Below are positions 1 through 9,209 of a stretch of 18,674 bases of DNA, one piece after another. The notes beneath the pieces are model-generated. The model was not told the origin of the DNA and ran no database searches. It saw only the letters and a list, made by a program, of their open reading frames with translations. Position 1 is the stretch's first letter. Each line of letters begins with the position of its first letter. Source of the stretch: Pelagophyceae sp. CCMP2097 (Eukaryota; Sar; Pelagophyceae); assembly GCA_026770575.1 (NCBI GenBank), contig MU657270.1, positions 72,273 to 90,946 of the forward strand, read 5' to 3'. Both the position numbers and the translations under genes were made by a program.

Positions 1-3
1 CCT

Positions 4-193
4 CACTAATCTGGAATGTGGCGTCACTGATATGGTCACCGACATCACTGATATGGACATCCTCATGCCTCATATGGACCGTGTTTTTAGAGCCCACCCT
101 AATGTGGACGTGGTGTCCCTGATGTGGACAGCCGCGCCACTGATATGATCTTAACGAGCTAACTAATGTGGTCATCAAATCCCACTAATGTGC
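4..193. repeat. Degenerate 21-bp tandem repeat array (about 9 units)
   Basis: Nine copies of a core close to CACTRATRTGG begin at 4, 25, 46, 67, 97, 117, 138, 161 and 183. The spacing is 20-23 bp, apart from one 30-bp step. The copies have diverged (for example CACTAATCTGG, CCCTGATGTGG, AACTAATGTGG) but the period is clear. The array runs up to about 30 bp before the lipase start codon and may begin outside the window. It is more AT-rich than the coding DNA beside it. It could be a decayed minisatellite or a cluster of binding sites in the upstream region of the lipase gene; the sequence does not decide. Confidence 0.8.
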
Positions 194-222
194 ATAAGAC
201 CCCGTCGGGCGACGTCGGCGTC

Positions 223-1143
223 ATGGAAGCTGCTGCCGGCGCCGAGTGGCGCGACGTGCTCCGCGGCCGCGGCGCGGCGGCGGAGGCGGTGCTGGCGCGC
301 GCCGCAGAGCTCCGCGGCGCCGCGCTGGCGCGCGCCGTGGACCTCAAGCGCGCCGCGGGCCTTTCTGCCGACCCTTTGCTGCCGACGACGAGGGGCGCGC
401 CGCCGCTGCCGCCTTCGGCGGCATTTGACGTGCGCATCGCCGGCTCCGGCTTCCTCTCGCTCTATTTCCTGGGCGCCTATACGATCCTCGACGGCGCGTG
501 CGAGTTGGCGCGCTTCGCGGGCGCGTCGTCGGGCGCGCAGATGCCCATGGAGCTCATCCTCCTCGGCACTTCAAGGGCGCTCGACGTATACTACGCCAAT
601 GCGCTGCTCCAGGAGGCGGCGCCCTGTCGCACGCTCGCGGGCGGCGCCTGGCGCGCCGACGCGCACTGGAAGGACCTCGCCGACCACCTGTTCGAGGCGG
701 GCGGCGCCGCATCGAAACTCAGCGGCCGCTGTTTCGCGGCGGTGACACGCCTCACGCTGCGGGGCCCCCGGGGCAAGCTCTACGGAGAATACCCCTCAGA
801 CGACGTCGCGAGGAGCGTCTTCTACGCGACGGGCACGTTGCTCACAAAAGTCGAAGGCTATTACTGCACCGACGGCGGCGTGGTAGACGCGTGCCCCGAC
901 CTCCCACCAACCGAAGCGGCCGAGGGCCACCTCGGGCAGCTCATCTGCAGGCCCACCAAGCTCGCCGGCGTCTCGCTTTCAAGGGCGGTGCGCTTCACCG
1001 CGGCTGAGGCCACAGAGGTCGTCAACCAAGGCCAGGACGATATATGCGAACTGATCCGGCAGGCGGCGGCCTCGAAGTGGTCCGAGCCCGTCACCGTCGC
1101 CGGCGGCGCGCTCGCCTTTGTCCCCGCTCGACGACGGCCATAA
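223..1143 (+). CDS. Patatin-like phospholipase (PNPLA-type lipase)
   Basis: This is a single-exon gene of 306 residues. It shows the hallmarks of the patatin fold: a glycine-rich oxyanion-type segment (AGSGF, about residues 73-77), the nucleophile elbow GASSG (about 100-104, Ser102 as nucleophile), and the DGG motif (about 217-219, Asp217) that completes the Ser-Asp dyad. The segment around SGRCFAAVTRLTL followed by a Ser-Asp-Asp stretch is arranged as in animal and algal PNPLA proteins, so acyl-ester hydrolysis of glycerolipids is expected. I chose the ATG at 223; an in-frame ATG at 166 would translate the 21-bp repeat array and add 19 unlikely residues. The N-terminal 60 residues are Ala/Arg-rich, and I see no clear signal peptide. 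The stop TAA at 1141 is followed by an AT-rich stretch. The substrate cannot be told from sequence. Confidence 0.85.
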   Translation: MEAAAGAEWRDVLRGRGAAAEAVLARAAELRGAALARAVDLKRAAGLSADPLLPTTRGAPPLPPSAAFDVRIAGSGFLSLYFLGAYTILDGACELARFAGASSGAQMPMELILLGTSRALDVYYANALLQEAAPCRTLAGGAWRADAHWKDLADHLFEAGGAASKLSGRCFAAVTRLTLRGPRGKLYGEYPSDDVARSVFYATGTLLTKVEGYYCTDGGVVDACPDLPPTEAAEGHLGQLICRPTKLAGVSLSRAVRFTAAEATEVVNQGQDDICELIRQAAASKWSEPVTVAGGALAFVPARRRP

Positions 1144-1161
1144 AAATACTTTAAATCCGAA

Positions 1162-2377
1162 TCAGACGAAGGGGGTCCCGAGCCGCAGACGCAGGAGCAT
1201 CAAGCAGTCGAGCTGCAGCGGTCGTCTGCAACTCCAGAGGTTGGCTTGATTCCACGTACTTGCGTTAAGGGCCCTCATTCGCGCTCGTCGTCTGCAGCGT
1301 CGGGTGCGTTTTGTCGTCGAGGGTCCACAGGCGGCGCGTCCGAGGGCGCGGGCGAGCGTCTCCGGAGGCCTCGCGGCGGCGCGCGCTTCGCATCGAGGGC
1401 GTCCTGCTGCCGCGCCTGCGGGCGCGCGTCGCCGCGCCACGAGTATGGGGCGCAGTCGCTCATTGTCGAACAAAGTCCGACGCTTGTTGACGAAAAGAAT
1501 CAGACGCCGCAGCGTGCGCGAGCGCGCGTGCGGGCCTCGTCGAGCGCCGCGCCTATCCTTAAAGTCGCAACGGGCCCCTCGCGACAGCGGCCGACTGGCG
1601 AGTCCGAACTCGAGCGACCCAGAAGCCGTCACACACGACCAAGAAGCCGTCACACACGTCCCAGGGCGTGCGTCGGACGCCGCGGGCGAGCGGCTGAGCG
1701 TCGTCGCAGGTTGGTCTAAGTAGTAGTACAGGGGCACGCCGACGAACTGGAACAGGAACGTGAAGACGATGATGAGGACGATCCAGTGGTGCGGCTCGAG
1801 GCGCGACATGGAGGACCACCAAGCCGCCGGCTCCAGCATGGGCCGCCTACTCGATGATCAGAGATGGCTTCCTATGAGACGGAGCACAGACCTCGGCACG
1901 CTGTTCCCCAGGTAGTACGCCATGGGCCTGCCCTGGCCGGCCCGCGACTGCTCTCTCCGGGCGCGGTCCGCTTCGAGTTGGAGGTCGTACGCCGCGCGTC
2001 TGTCGTCGTCGGCGAGCACGTCGACGGCCTCGGAGATGCGCAACTAGCGACAGTCTCGAAACGGGCGACGCGGCTCTCCGCAGGGGCCTCACGAACTGGG
2101 CCGCTTCGGTGCGGTCTGCGTCGGTGGCCGCGCGCCAGAGGCGGCCGAGGACTCCAATTTTGGCTGAAAGCGCCTTCCGCCGCGACTCGAGCTTGTCCGG
2201 GTGCGACCGCAGCGCCTGGAGCTTAAACGCCGCGCGGATGGCTTTCACGTCGGCGGTTGGTGAGAGGCCCAGTGCGGCGTAGTACGTCCCCGCCTCGCTT
2301 GCGCCGCGGCGCGGCGAAACGAAAAAGTACAAAACGGCGGCCAGGAGCGCCAAGACGGCAAAGCGAGGCAGACCCAT
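1162..2377 (-). CDS. Membrane-anchored J-domain (DnaJ/HSP40) protein, 3' end uncertain
   Basis: Three exons are supported: 2377-2093, 2043-1892 and 1846 onward. The introns are 2092-2044 (49 nt, GTGAGG...TAG) and 1891-1847 (45 nt, GTCTGT...TAG). The ATG at 2377 begins a hydrophobic N-terminal anchor or signal (residues about 6-20). A J domain follows (about 31-115) with the HPD motif at 59-61, which stimulates Hsp70 ATPase. Splicing the first intron joins AAQF to LRISEAVDVL, restoring J-domain helix III; the second joins, in frame, a second membrane helix (about 167-189, WIVLIIVFTF...). This TM-J-TM plan resembles the DNAJC25 group of ER membrane J-proteins (inference). The frame stays open to the stop at 1162, but the last roughly 180 codons are Arg-rich and unlike protein. 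A further intron is likely; one alternative C-terminus ends at 1275. YbaB lies 339 bp upstream on the same strand. Confidence 0.75.
1621..1662. repeat. Two-copy 21-bp tandem duplication
   Basis: AGAAGCCGTCACACACG occurs at 1621-1637 and again at 1642-1658, giving two adjacent 21-bp units that differ only in the last few bases. It lies in the doubtful 3' part of the J-protein gene, where it would encode a repeated Cys-Val-Thr-Ala-Ser peptide. It supports the view that this stretch is untranslated or intronic. Confidence 0.75.
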
Positions 2378-2716
2378 CGCAACGCGACGCGGGCCGCTTC
2401 GAACCGCGTGAATTCGAGTGTGGGAGACAGAGTTCCTGCGAGTTGTGCAAGGTCTTTCGAGCTCGAGTCGTGGGCGCCCCGCGGACGAGTCAAGGGCCAG
2501 GAGCTCGAGTCTTGGGCTCGGGTTCCAGATGTGCATGCTACAGGAGATGACTCGACTTTGTCGACGGCGACCCCGACGAAGATTCGATCGCACGGAGCTG
2601 CACGGCATTCCCAAACGTGCTCCTCGAACGCCGTGCCTCGCACGCAGCCCGGTCCTGCTGCTCCCAAGAAGGAGACCTCGTGTTTTAAAGACCGCGAGTT
2701 TTAAAGAAGCACGGGC
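2378..2716. other. Intergenic region between YbaB and J-protein genes
   Basis: There is no convincing gene here. The stretch is the presumed 3' flank of the YbaB gene and 5' flank of the J-protein gene, both on the minus strand. GAGCTCGAGTCKTGGGC occurs twice, at 2459-2475 and 2511-2527, with one mismatch and a 52-bp period. Two TTTTAAAGA words at about 2683 and 2699 sit just past the YbaB stop. Short ORFs here have no recognisable domains. Confidence 0.6.
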
Positions 2717-3293
2717 TTAGGCCTCGCCCTTGAGCTGGGCTGCGATCTCGCCCTGCATCTGCATCATCAGCTGCTTGGCCTTGCCGAGCGACTCCGTCTG
2801 CGCCTTCTTCGCCGCCTAGCGTCGGCGCCTCCGGAGCGGGCGGTCCCCGCCGTCCACTCGGGAGCGCCGGCGTCTCCGGGGCGGGCTGTCGTCGGCCGAA
2901 AAGACGCGGGTTTTGTGCGTCGGTGACGGCGGCGCCGACGGCGGCCTCGCCCTCCTTGAGCGCGTCGTCGCTGATGTCGACCTTGACCGGCTGGCCCTGG
3001 CCGTCGTAGGTCACCTTGACCTTGCCGCCCATGGCCGAGCCCTCGACGACCGTCGCCGCCATACGCTCCGCGAGCTTGGTGCGGAACTCCATGGCGAGCT
3101 TCATCTCCTCCTCGGAGATCTGGCCGAGGCCGGGGATGTTCATCGACCCGCCGCCGCCCGCCGCCGGCGCCGGCGCCTTGGGTGCCGGCACGCCGCCAAA
3201 GAGGTTTGCCACCGTTCGTCGCCGCGACAGGCCGCCGCGCGCGGCCGGCTCGAACGCCGCCGCCAGCGCCGCGAGGCAGAGCACGAACTTCAT
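2717..3293 (-). CDS. Plastid-targeted YbaB/EbfC-family nucleoid-associated protein
   Basis: The exons are 3293-2919 and 2815-2717, giving 157 residues. YbaB/EbfC proteins are small DNA-binding dimers of bacterial and plastid nucleoids. Residues 1-13 form a hydrophobic signal peptide (MKFVLCLAALAAA), followed by Phe14 and an Arg-rich stretch. This AAAF junction is the bipartite targeting signal expected for a complex plastid. The YbaB domain (about 52-155) has an amphipathic helix, the central strands with GGKVKVTYDGQGQPVKVDIS, and a C-terminal helix ending QMQGEIAAQLKGEA. The exon join VTD to AAKKAQTESLGKAKQ restores the normal length of that helix. It requires a GC donor: intron 2918-2816, 103 nt, GCACAA...CTAG. 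Reading through without splicing would replace the last helix with Pro/Arg-rich sequence. It is divergent from the GT4 gene. Confidence 0.85.
2816..2918 (-). other. GC-AG intron of the YbaB gene with flanking 7-bp duplication
   Basis: The intron is 103 nt, with donor GCACAA and acceptor GACGCTAG. The word CCGACGC spans the donor junction and recurs just before the TAG acceptor, so the two ends carry the same 7 bp. Inside are two near-identical direct repeats of CCGGAGRCGCCGRCGCT, the second running into the acceptor. No GT donor in phase 0 near the junction gives a normal YbaB helix. Confidence 0.6.
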
Positions 3294-3717
3294 CGCGGGA
3301 AGGAGGCGCGCGGGACTGAGGCGGAGCTAGCTCGCTTCGGGGAAAGGCTTCAAGTTGGTTCACAAACAAGGGTCGTAAATCGCTAAAATTGAGACAAGCG
3401 TCCGCGTCGCCGCGCCACGCAGAGGGCAATGGCAACCGCCGCACGGGAGGGCTTCCGCGAATGCCTCTCGAGGAAGATTACTGCACTTTCATCGAGACGC
3501 AATTGCATCTCTCTCGATTCGGTTGTGTTCGTAAAATTCAACCAGAGGAGACTTTGGAACTCGCCGGTCGTGTGCGGAGGCGGCCCGGGGTGACCATGGC
3601 GGCGGTGCGTAAACGCGAGCGGCGTTTCGATGCCCGGCGCGACGCGGCGACGCCCGCCGCATCGCGAGGCGAGCCTTGGAATGGTAGGTCGAAGGCCGCG
3701 ATCGCGCCCTCGAGGCA
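3294..3717. other. Divergent intergenic region between YbaB and GT4 genes
   Basis: These 424 bp hold the presumed promoters and 5' leaders of both genes. ORFs on both strands are short and Arg/Pro-rich, with no domain I can recognise. I see no TATA box, clear operator, RNA gene or repeat. The base composition is less GC-biased in 3294-3545 than in the genes. Confidence 0.6.
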
Positions 3718-5654
3718 ATGCACGACGACGAGACGAAGGCCGCCAAGAAATGGGAGCCCCCGTCGGCCTTCGTGCTCATCTACGTCTCCCTGGCGTACCG
3801 CTCACACGAGCGGCGTCTGCCGATTTGGGCGGGAAGCCGCGGCTGGCCCTGCAAAGCGAAGAAGCGGCCCCGCCCAGGTTCGCGCCGCGCTTCGCGCTCT
3901 GCGCTTGCGTCTTCGTCGTGCGTTTGCCGAGCCTCAAGCATGGGGCGCACGCGTTTGGACGCGCGCGCGCAGGTCGGGCAGATTTGCCGCGCGCTGGCCA
4001 AGTTGTTCTGCCGGAGTGTCGGCGCGGCGCACCCGGCGAACAAGCGCGTCCTCATCGTGACGGACTACATGCCGCCGCAGTGCCACGGCATAGCCACGCG
4101 CGTGCAGCAGCGCGCCGCCGCGTCGCCCGCCCGGCAAACGCGGACCGCACGGTGACGACGGAGCGGCATCGCAGAGGCTCGCCGGGGGGGGCGACCCGTC
4201 TTCAACCGCCTTGCGCCAGGTACACGAAGCACCTGCGCTCCAAGGGCCACGAGGTGCACGTGTACACGTGCTGCGTCGAGTCGCGCGCGCAGACGTCGTT
4301 CGACCATGCCACGGTGCCCTACGTGAACAATCCGTTCAACAAGGGCAACCAAATCTCGTACAGCGTCGGCGTCAAGCTCGCGTTCGCCCTCGGCGCCGAA
4401 TCGTGGGACGTGGTCCACGTCGTCTACCCGAACATGCTGGGCCTCTTCATCCTCCCCTGCTGCCAGTGGCGCGGCATCGCCGCCTACTGCTCGCACCACG
4501 TCGACTTTGAGTACTACGTGAACAAGTACGTCTCCATCCCCGGTTGGCCCACACTGCAGCGGCTGGCCATCTGGGGCGTCTCGACGATGTACCACCTCTG
4601 CTATAAGATGCCCGCGTCAAACTGGGCCGACGTCAACACATCCATGACGCGCTGCTTCGTCGAGTCGCACCTGCCCGCCGCCTCCCAACACACGCGCGTC
4701 GGCACGATCGGGTCGGGCATCGACCCGGACATTTTCCACACGCGCAAAGCCGAGGCGCCCGCGTCGCTCCTCTGGCTCTGGTGCGACCCAGAGTGCACGG
4801 ACGCGCGCGTGGCGCTGCGCCGGCGGCTCGGCGCGCCCGACGCCGCAAAGGTCTGGCTCATGGTGCAGCGCCTGGCGCCGGAGAAGGAGACGCAGATTGC
4901 CATCGCGGCGCTCGAGGCGCACAACGCAAAGGTGCCGCCCGACGCCGCGGGCTTGGCGTACCTCGCCATCGCGGGCGACGGGCCCGCGCGCGCGACGCTC
5001 GAGGCCTTTGCGGCATCGCTGCCGCACGCGCGCGACGCGGTCACCTTCCTCGGCGCGGTGCAGCACGGCAATGTGCCCGCGCTCTACCGCGCCACAGACC
5101 TCTTCGTCACGTGCTCGCGGTCCGAGACGTTCGGCCTCACCGTGACCGAGGCGCTGGCCTGCGGCGCTCCCGTGGCGTACCCGGCGTGCGCCGTCTTCGA
5201 CGAGCTCTACCGCGAGCGGCTCCCGCGGGCGTGGCGCTACGACGGCGAAGACGAGGCGGCGGCGCCGCAGCGGCTCCTCCGCGCCATCGAGGCGTCGTGC
5301 ACGCCCGACGCCAAAAAGTGGCTTGCGGCGAACCCCGTGGACGCGTCTTGGGCGAGCGCGGCGGCGGATCTGGATGAGCAATACGCCGACGCCATGAAGC
5401 GCCAGCAGAAGAACGCGTTTAAGACGCTGCGCGACGCCGCGCAGGCGCGCGCGCTGCACATGTGCCGCTTCGCCCTCTTCGCCGCGTCGACGTACTTTGT
5501 CATGTCGTGGTACTACCGCAAGATTGCTTGCTCCGTCGCGCCCTGGGCCCACTGCGCCGCCGACGACGTCTGCGACAATGTGACCTGCTTCAAGCCCTTC
5601 CGCATCGCCGCCGCCTGCGTCCTCATCCTTGCCATCGAGTGGGTCCACTGCTAG
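3718..5654 (+). CDS. GT4-family (SQD2/PimB-like) glycosyltransferase with membrane anchors
   Basis: The proposed exons are 3718-3792, 3973-4109 and 4220-5654 (548 residues). The second intron (4110-4219, GC...CAG) is well supported: it joins PPQCHGIATRVQ to QYTKHLRSKGHEV, the N-terminal GT4 loop and first helix. The first intron (3793-3972, GC...CAG) is less sure; the frame stays open through it, but its translation is Arg/Ser-rich filler. The protein has an N-terminal Rossmann domain (RVLIVTDYMPP; later HHVDFEYYV) and a C-terminal GT-B domain with the EX7E nucleotide-sugar motif (ETFGLTVTE, about residues 373-381). Two hydrophobic segments end the protein (about 485-503 and 531-548). GT4 retaining enzymes of this type use UDP- or GDP-sugars to glycosylate lipids or glycans. 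Sulfolipid synthesis is possible, but the substrate is not shown. Confidence 0.85.
4110..4219 (+). other. GC-AG intron of GT4 gene, introner-like
   Basis: The intron is 110 nt, with GCGCGC donor and GCGCCAG acceptor. It contains CGGCAAAC at intron offset 23-30 and GAGCGGCATCGCA at offset 52-64. The same two words occur in the same order at offsets 22-29 and 53-65 in the second intron of the NagB/PIG-L gene, which also has a GC donor. This is the pattern of a dispersed intron family. Confidence 0.65.
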
Positions 5655-6010
5655 CGCGATAGCGCCAACGCCGCGCCATAACACCAAGGCCCGATTCGAG
5701 CCGAGACGTCGTAACACAAAACACAAAAAGATGAAAGCCCCGTTAGACGAGCTGAGGGCCCTGCGATGCGCATTCCGCAGAGTAGCCCTGCCTCTGCTCG
5801 TCGACGCCCCTGCTCGTCCACGAGACGTCGTCTGACTACCCCCTGGAGCTCCGAGGTCCCTAGTCTGCGGTAAGAAGTTAACGTTTGAATTAGGAATTCC
5901 TACCGTGACGTTTGTAGGATTCCTATACTAAAAGAAAAGATTCCGACATGTTTCAAAGCGGCCGGCGTGGGGGGCTTGGGCTCGTGCGACGCGCGGTCGA
6001 AGTCTTCGGG
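5655..6010. other. Convergent intergenic region with TAGGAATTCCTA repeat
   Basis: These 356 bp lie between the 3' ends of the GT4 (+) and NagB/PIG-L (-) genes. The middle is AT-rich and holds the palindrome TAGGAATTCCTA (5891-5902) followed 12 bp later by TAGGATTCCTA (5915-5925). No gene was seen. It probably contains both transcription ends. Confidence 0.65.
5891..5925. repeat. Palindromic pair TAGGAATTCCTA / TAGGATTCCTA, copy 1
   Basis: A 12-bp perfect palindrome is followed by an 11-bp near-copy. The same ordered pair occurs at 11871-11897 with a 4-bp instead of a 12-bp spacer. Both lie in AT-rich gene-free DNA. Confidence 0.7.
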
Positions 6011-9000
6011 CTAGTCGCCAGTCTTGTCTTGGAGGTCGCGCGCCGAGGCGAGGAAGTCTGCGAGGGCGAGGTCTTTGATGAATACGGCCCCCCGCGCGGC
6101 GCGCACGCGGCGGTCGGCGTGCCGCGCGAAGAAGTCGCGGCCCAGCAGCGTCACGAGCTGCCCGAACTGCTCCGCCTGCGTCACCTGCGCCAAGTGCGAG
6201 AACCTACCATGGCCCGCGCTCGAGAGATTCACTCGGAGATTCAAACTGCGAGGTCCCTTCTACGAGCTCCCGCGCGCATCGATCGTGTGCCAGATTCGGC
6301 GCGGGCGTCGACGGCCCGTCGTGGCCGGGTGCGGGAAACGACGCGTTTCGCTGCGAGATGAAGGCGGCGTCGAAGGCGTCGACGAGGGCGGCGTGGTCCG
6401 ACGGTGCCGTCGGGAAGATCAAAGTCGCGTCTGTCACTTTGAATTTGTACCACACGTTGCGGTAGCCCCAGACGCGCGGCGGCGCGCGCGCCGCCGCGAC
6501 CGGTGCGGCGGTCGGAGAAGCGCCGTGCCCGTTGCCAACCGGCGGCGCGCCGTGCCCGTTGCCGCCGCCTGCGCCGTGTCCGTTGCCGTTTCGCGCCGTC
6601 GCCGCCGCGCCGTCGCCGGCGCCAGCGTAGACGCGGAGCGCGGCGGCGACGGCTTGGAGCACCTTGAAGTGCGTGTCGGGGCCCGATCCTTCTGGGTCGA
6701 GCGCTACCGTGACCACGTCCGGCGGCGCCTCGCGGAGGAGGTCGACGATTGGCGCGACGTCGCGCCGCATCGAGGGCTCCTCGGTGAACAAGTCGCCCTG
6801 GTAGAAGCCGAGGCGGAGGTGCTTGACGGCCGCCGAGGCGCGGCAGCCGTGGTAAGCCCAGAGCAAGTCCGCCTCAAACTCGCGCAGCATGCCCTTGAGC
6901 AGCTGATGCACCGCCACATCTTTCGTCCCCGGCGGCCTACGTGTCCGGCGCATCAAAGCGGGCCTCCGCGGCGCGCGAAAAGGCGACTGTCCGTCGGAAG
7001 CACGCACTGCGCTTCAAAGTGCGCCGCGGTGCCACGCGCCGTGGCCGCGAGCCACGCCGCGTCGAGCCACGGGGCCGCGCCGGCCGCGGGCGGCGCCGAG
7101 AAGAGGGCGGCGACGATGCGCAGCGCGCGGCGGTGGAGGCCGACGTCGCGGCGCGCGGCGTCGCGCGCCGCGTGGCCGTCGAGGTACGAGTCCACGTCCG
7201 CGTCGTACGCCGCCGCAGACGCGTCGCCGCCCAGAGCGTCGCCGCCCAGAGCGGCGCCCTTCGCTTTCGGCGGCAAAAAGTCGCCGCGCGCCGCCGCCGC
7301 GCGACCGGCGCCGCCCGGCGCCTGGACCCAGTCCGCGGCGCTGCGGAGTGTTTCCGCGGCGTGTGCGTTGGTCACGGCGTTGAACCCAGAAGTGGCGTAG
7401 GCGAAGGTGTGCGACTTCGCGTCATCGGCTTGATCCTAGTGAATCCGCGTCGCCGACCGCGTCCTTTCGGGCAGCGAGCCCCGTCGCACGAGCTCGTGTG
7501 CGACTTTGGCGAGGTAGCCGAGCATGATGTCGTCGTGATGCGGCGCCGTGTGCAGAAACGTCGCCGCCGGCGCCGGCGCGAGGCCGCGGTCCAGCGCGGA
7601 GACGAGGTTCGCGCGCGCCGCGGTGGCGAAGCCGCGGACGATGTCGTCGTCGACCACGGCGGCGCCGCGGTCGTGGCGGCCGGAGTCAAGGAGCGCGGCG
7701 CCGAGGGCCGTCGCGCGCACGTCGGCGGCGGTCACGTCGTCGAGGCGGCGGCCGCGGAGGAGCGCCGCGTCGACGACGACTTGATGCGCCGCCACGTCGT
7801 CGAAGCACGGGCCGCTGCCGCCGCCGAGGAGCGCGCGTGCTGAAAAGTCCTCGAGCGCGCGCGCCGGCAGCCGGCTCGCCGCGCTGCGCGTCAGCACGAA
7901 GACGCTTCCAGGCAGCGCCTGCAGCGCAGACGCCGGCCGCGCGTTCGACCGCGAACCGAGCACGGCCTAGGCGGCGACGGTGCGATGCCGCTCGCGACTC
8001 CCTTGCACTGCGCCGGGTTTGCCGCCCGTGTACGCCGAGCGGCGCGTCGGCGACGACGGCGGCCTTTGCGTCGCCGGCTGCGAAGACGACGGCGACGGCG
8101 TGGCGCGAAACGGCCTCGGCGCTCGCGATGGTGCCCATGCCGATGGTGACGACGAGGCCCTTGCGCGCCACCTCGATGCCGCCGAGGTCGCCGGCGGCGG
8201 CCGCCTGCGTCTCGTAGTTCGTCTCGCAGAGCCGCGTCGTCGCGCGCAGGTCCGAGCCGCGGCAGTTAAAGGCCACCTAGCGCGGAGCGGACGCGGCCTC
8301 GGAGGATGGGGCTCTGGAAACAAAGCGAATACGCTCCCTGCGCGGTGCCTCCGACTCACGTGGCCGTCGGGCCCGATGCCGCCGAGGAAGAAGCCGATGC
8401 CGCCGACGGCCGCAATGCGGTCCTCGTAGGCGGTGCAGTACTCGTCGACCGCGCGGAGCGCCGTCTGCTGCTTCGCCTCGAGCGGCGTCGCGGCGGCGCG
8501 CCAGCGCAGCGAGACGTCGACGCCGTCGCGGAAGAGCGCGCTGGCGTCGTCGCCGTCTGCGCAGCCGAGGCGCCACGTGTCGATGGTCACCGCCTTTGCC
8601 GCGTCGAGGCCGAAGCCGTCTACGTAGTGCTCGAGCACGTAGCTCCGAAACGAGTTGGGGCGCCGCGGGTCCATCGGGTAGAACTCGTCGATTTGAAAGA
8701 AGCGGAGCGTGTCCATGCGCGGCGTGGCCTCGAGGCCGCATCGGCGCCGCGCCGCCACGTCGAGGCCCCAGGCCTTCATGTCCGCCTCGGCGTCGGCGTC
8801 GCCCCATTTCTCGAGGAAGTGGCTGACCCAGGCGATAAAGTGCTCGGGCGTGCGGCCCGTCGGCAGCGCGACGGCGCCGCCGGCGTGGTCCAGGACCCAC
8901 TCGAGGAAGCGCAGCGCGACGACCTTGCCGAGCTGCGGGAAGCTATCGACTTCGAGCACACGCAGCCGCTCGCCCGCGTACCGGTACGCCGCGCGCCCGG

Positions 9001-9043
9001 ACCGCCGCAGCGCGCACGCCTCCACCTCCGACGCGCGATCCAT
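6011..9043 (-). CDS. Fusion of NagB-like (glucosamine-6-P isomerase) and PIG-L/LmbE-like deacetylase domains
   Basis: The exons are 9043-8360, 8276-8046, 7966-7490, 7435-7008, 6936-6313 and 6203-6011 (878 residues). The introns are 83, 79, 54, 71 and 109 nt; the second has a GC donor. All five junctions rebuild conserved text, e.g. GIGPDGH+VAFNCRGSDL and HDGP+FSHLAQVTQAEQF. The N-terminal half (to about 350) is NagB/SugarP-isomerase-like: LPTGRTPEHFI, QIDEFYP, GGIGPDGHVAFN. The C-terminal half has the PIG-L metal motif PHHDD (about 447-451) and the block DPEGSGPDTHFKVLQA (about 687). A Gly/Asn/His-rich insert (about 717-758, GNGHG repeats) interrupts it. The two-domain protein is known to me mainly from bacteria; it suggests amino-sugar deacetylation plus isomerisation, but the real substrate is unknown. 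The ATG at 9043 precedes the conserved SEVE start; ATG 9169 is an alternative. Confidence 0.85.
7967..8045 (-). other. GC-AG intron 2 of NagB/PIG-L gene, introner-like
   Basis: The intron is 79 nt, with donor GCGCCG and acceptor CGCCTAG. Splicing here gives KAAVVADA+VLGSRSNARPAS, which keeps the spacing I expect of this family. A GT donor 12 nt further in (8033) is also in frame but adds four residues. The intron shares CGGCAAAC and GAGCGGCATCGCA, at matching offsets, with the GT4 intron at 4110-4219. Confidence 0.65.
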
Positions 9044-9209
9044 GAAGACGTTTGTTCCACCGAATCGCTCGCGAAGGACGCGAAGCGCAATCCTGGAAAC
9101 GTTCCAAGAAGGGTCCTTCTCGTTCACAGGTGGGTTCAGAGAAAGTTGCTTTTGGGAGAAGGTTCGCATCGACCGACCGCCGACGTAGAGAAGAGCCTCG
9201 CTGCCGAAG

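Noticed and set aside
4617..5726. Minus-strand ORF of 369 codons opposite the GT4 gene
   Set aside because: The plus strand carries the GT4 motifs and membrane helices; this frame is Arg/Val/His filler.
6024..7843. Overlapping plus-strand ORFs opposite the NagB/PIG-L gene
   Set aside because: They contain no recognisable domains, while the minus strand holds conserved PIG-L fusion blocks joined by consistent introns.
6011..9043. NagB/PIG-L locus as a pseudogene with frameshifts
   Set aside because: Each frame change falls at a short segment with donor and TAG acceptor in the correct phase, and conserved blocks are intact on both sides.
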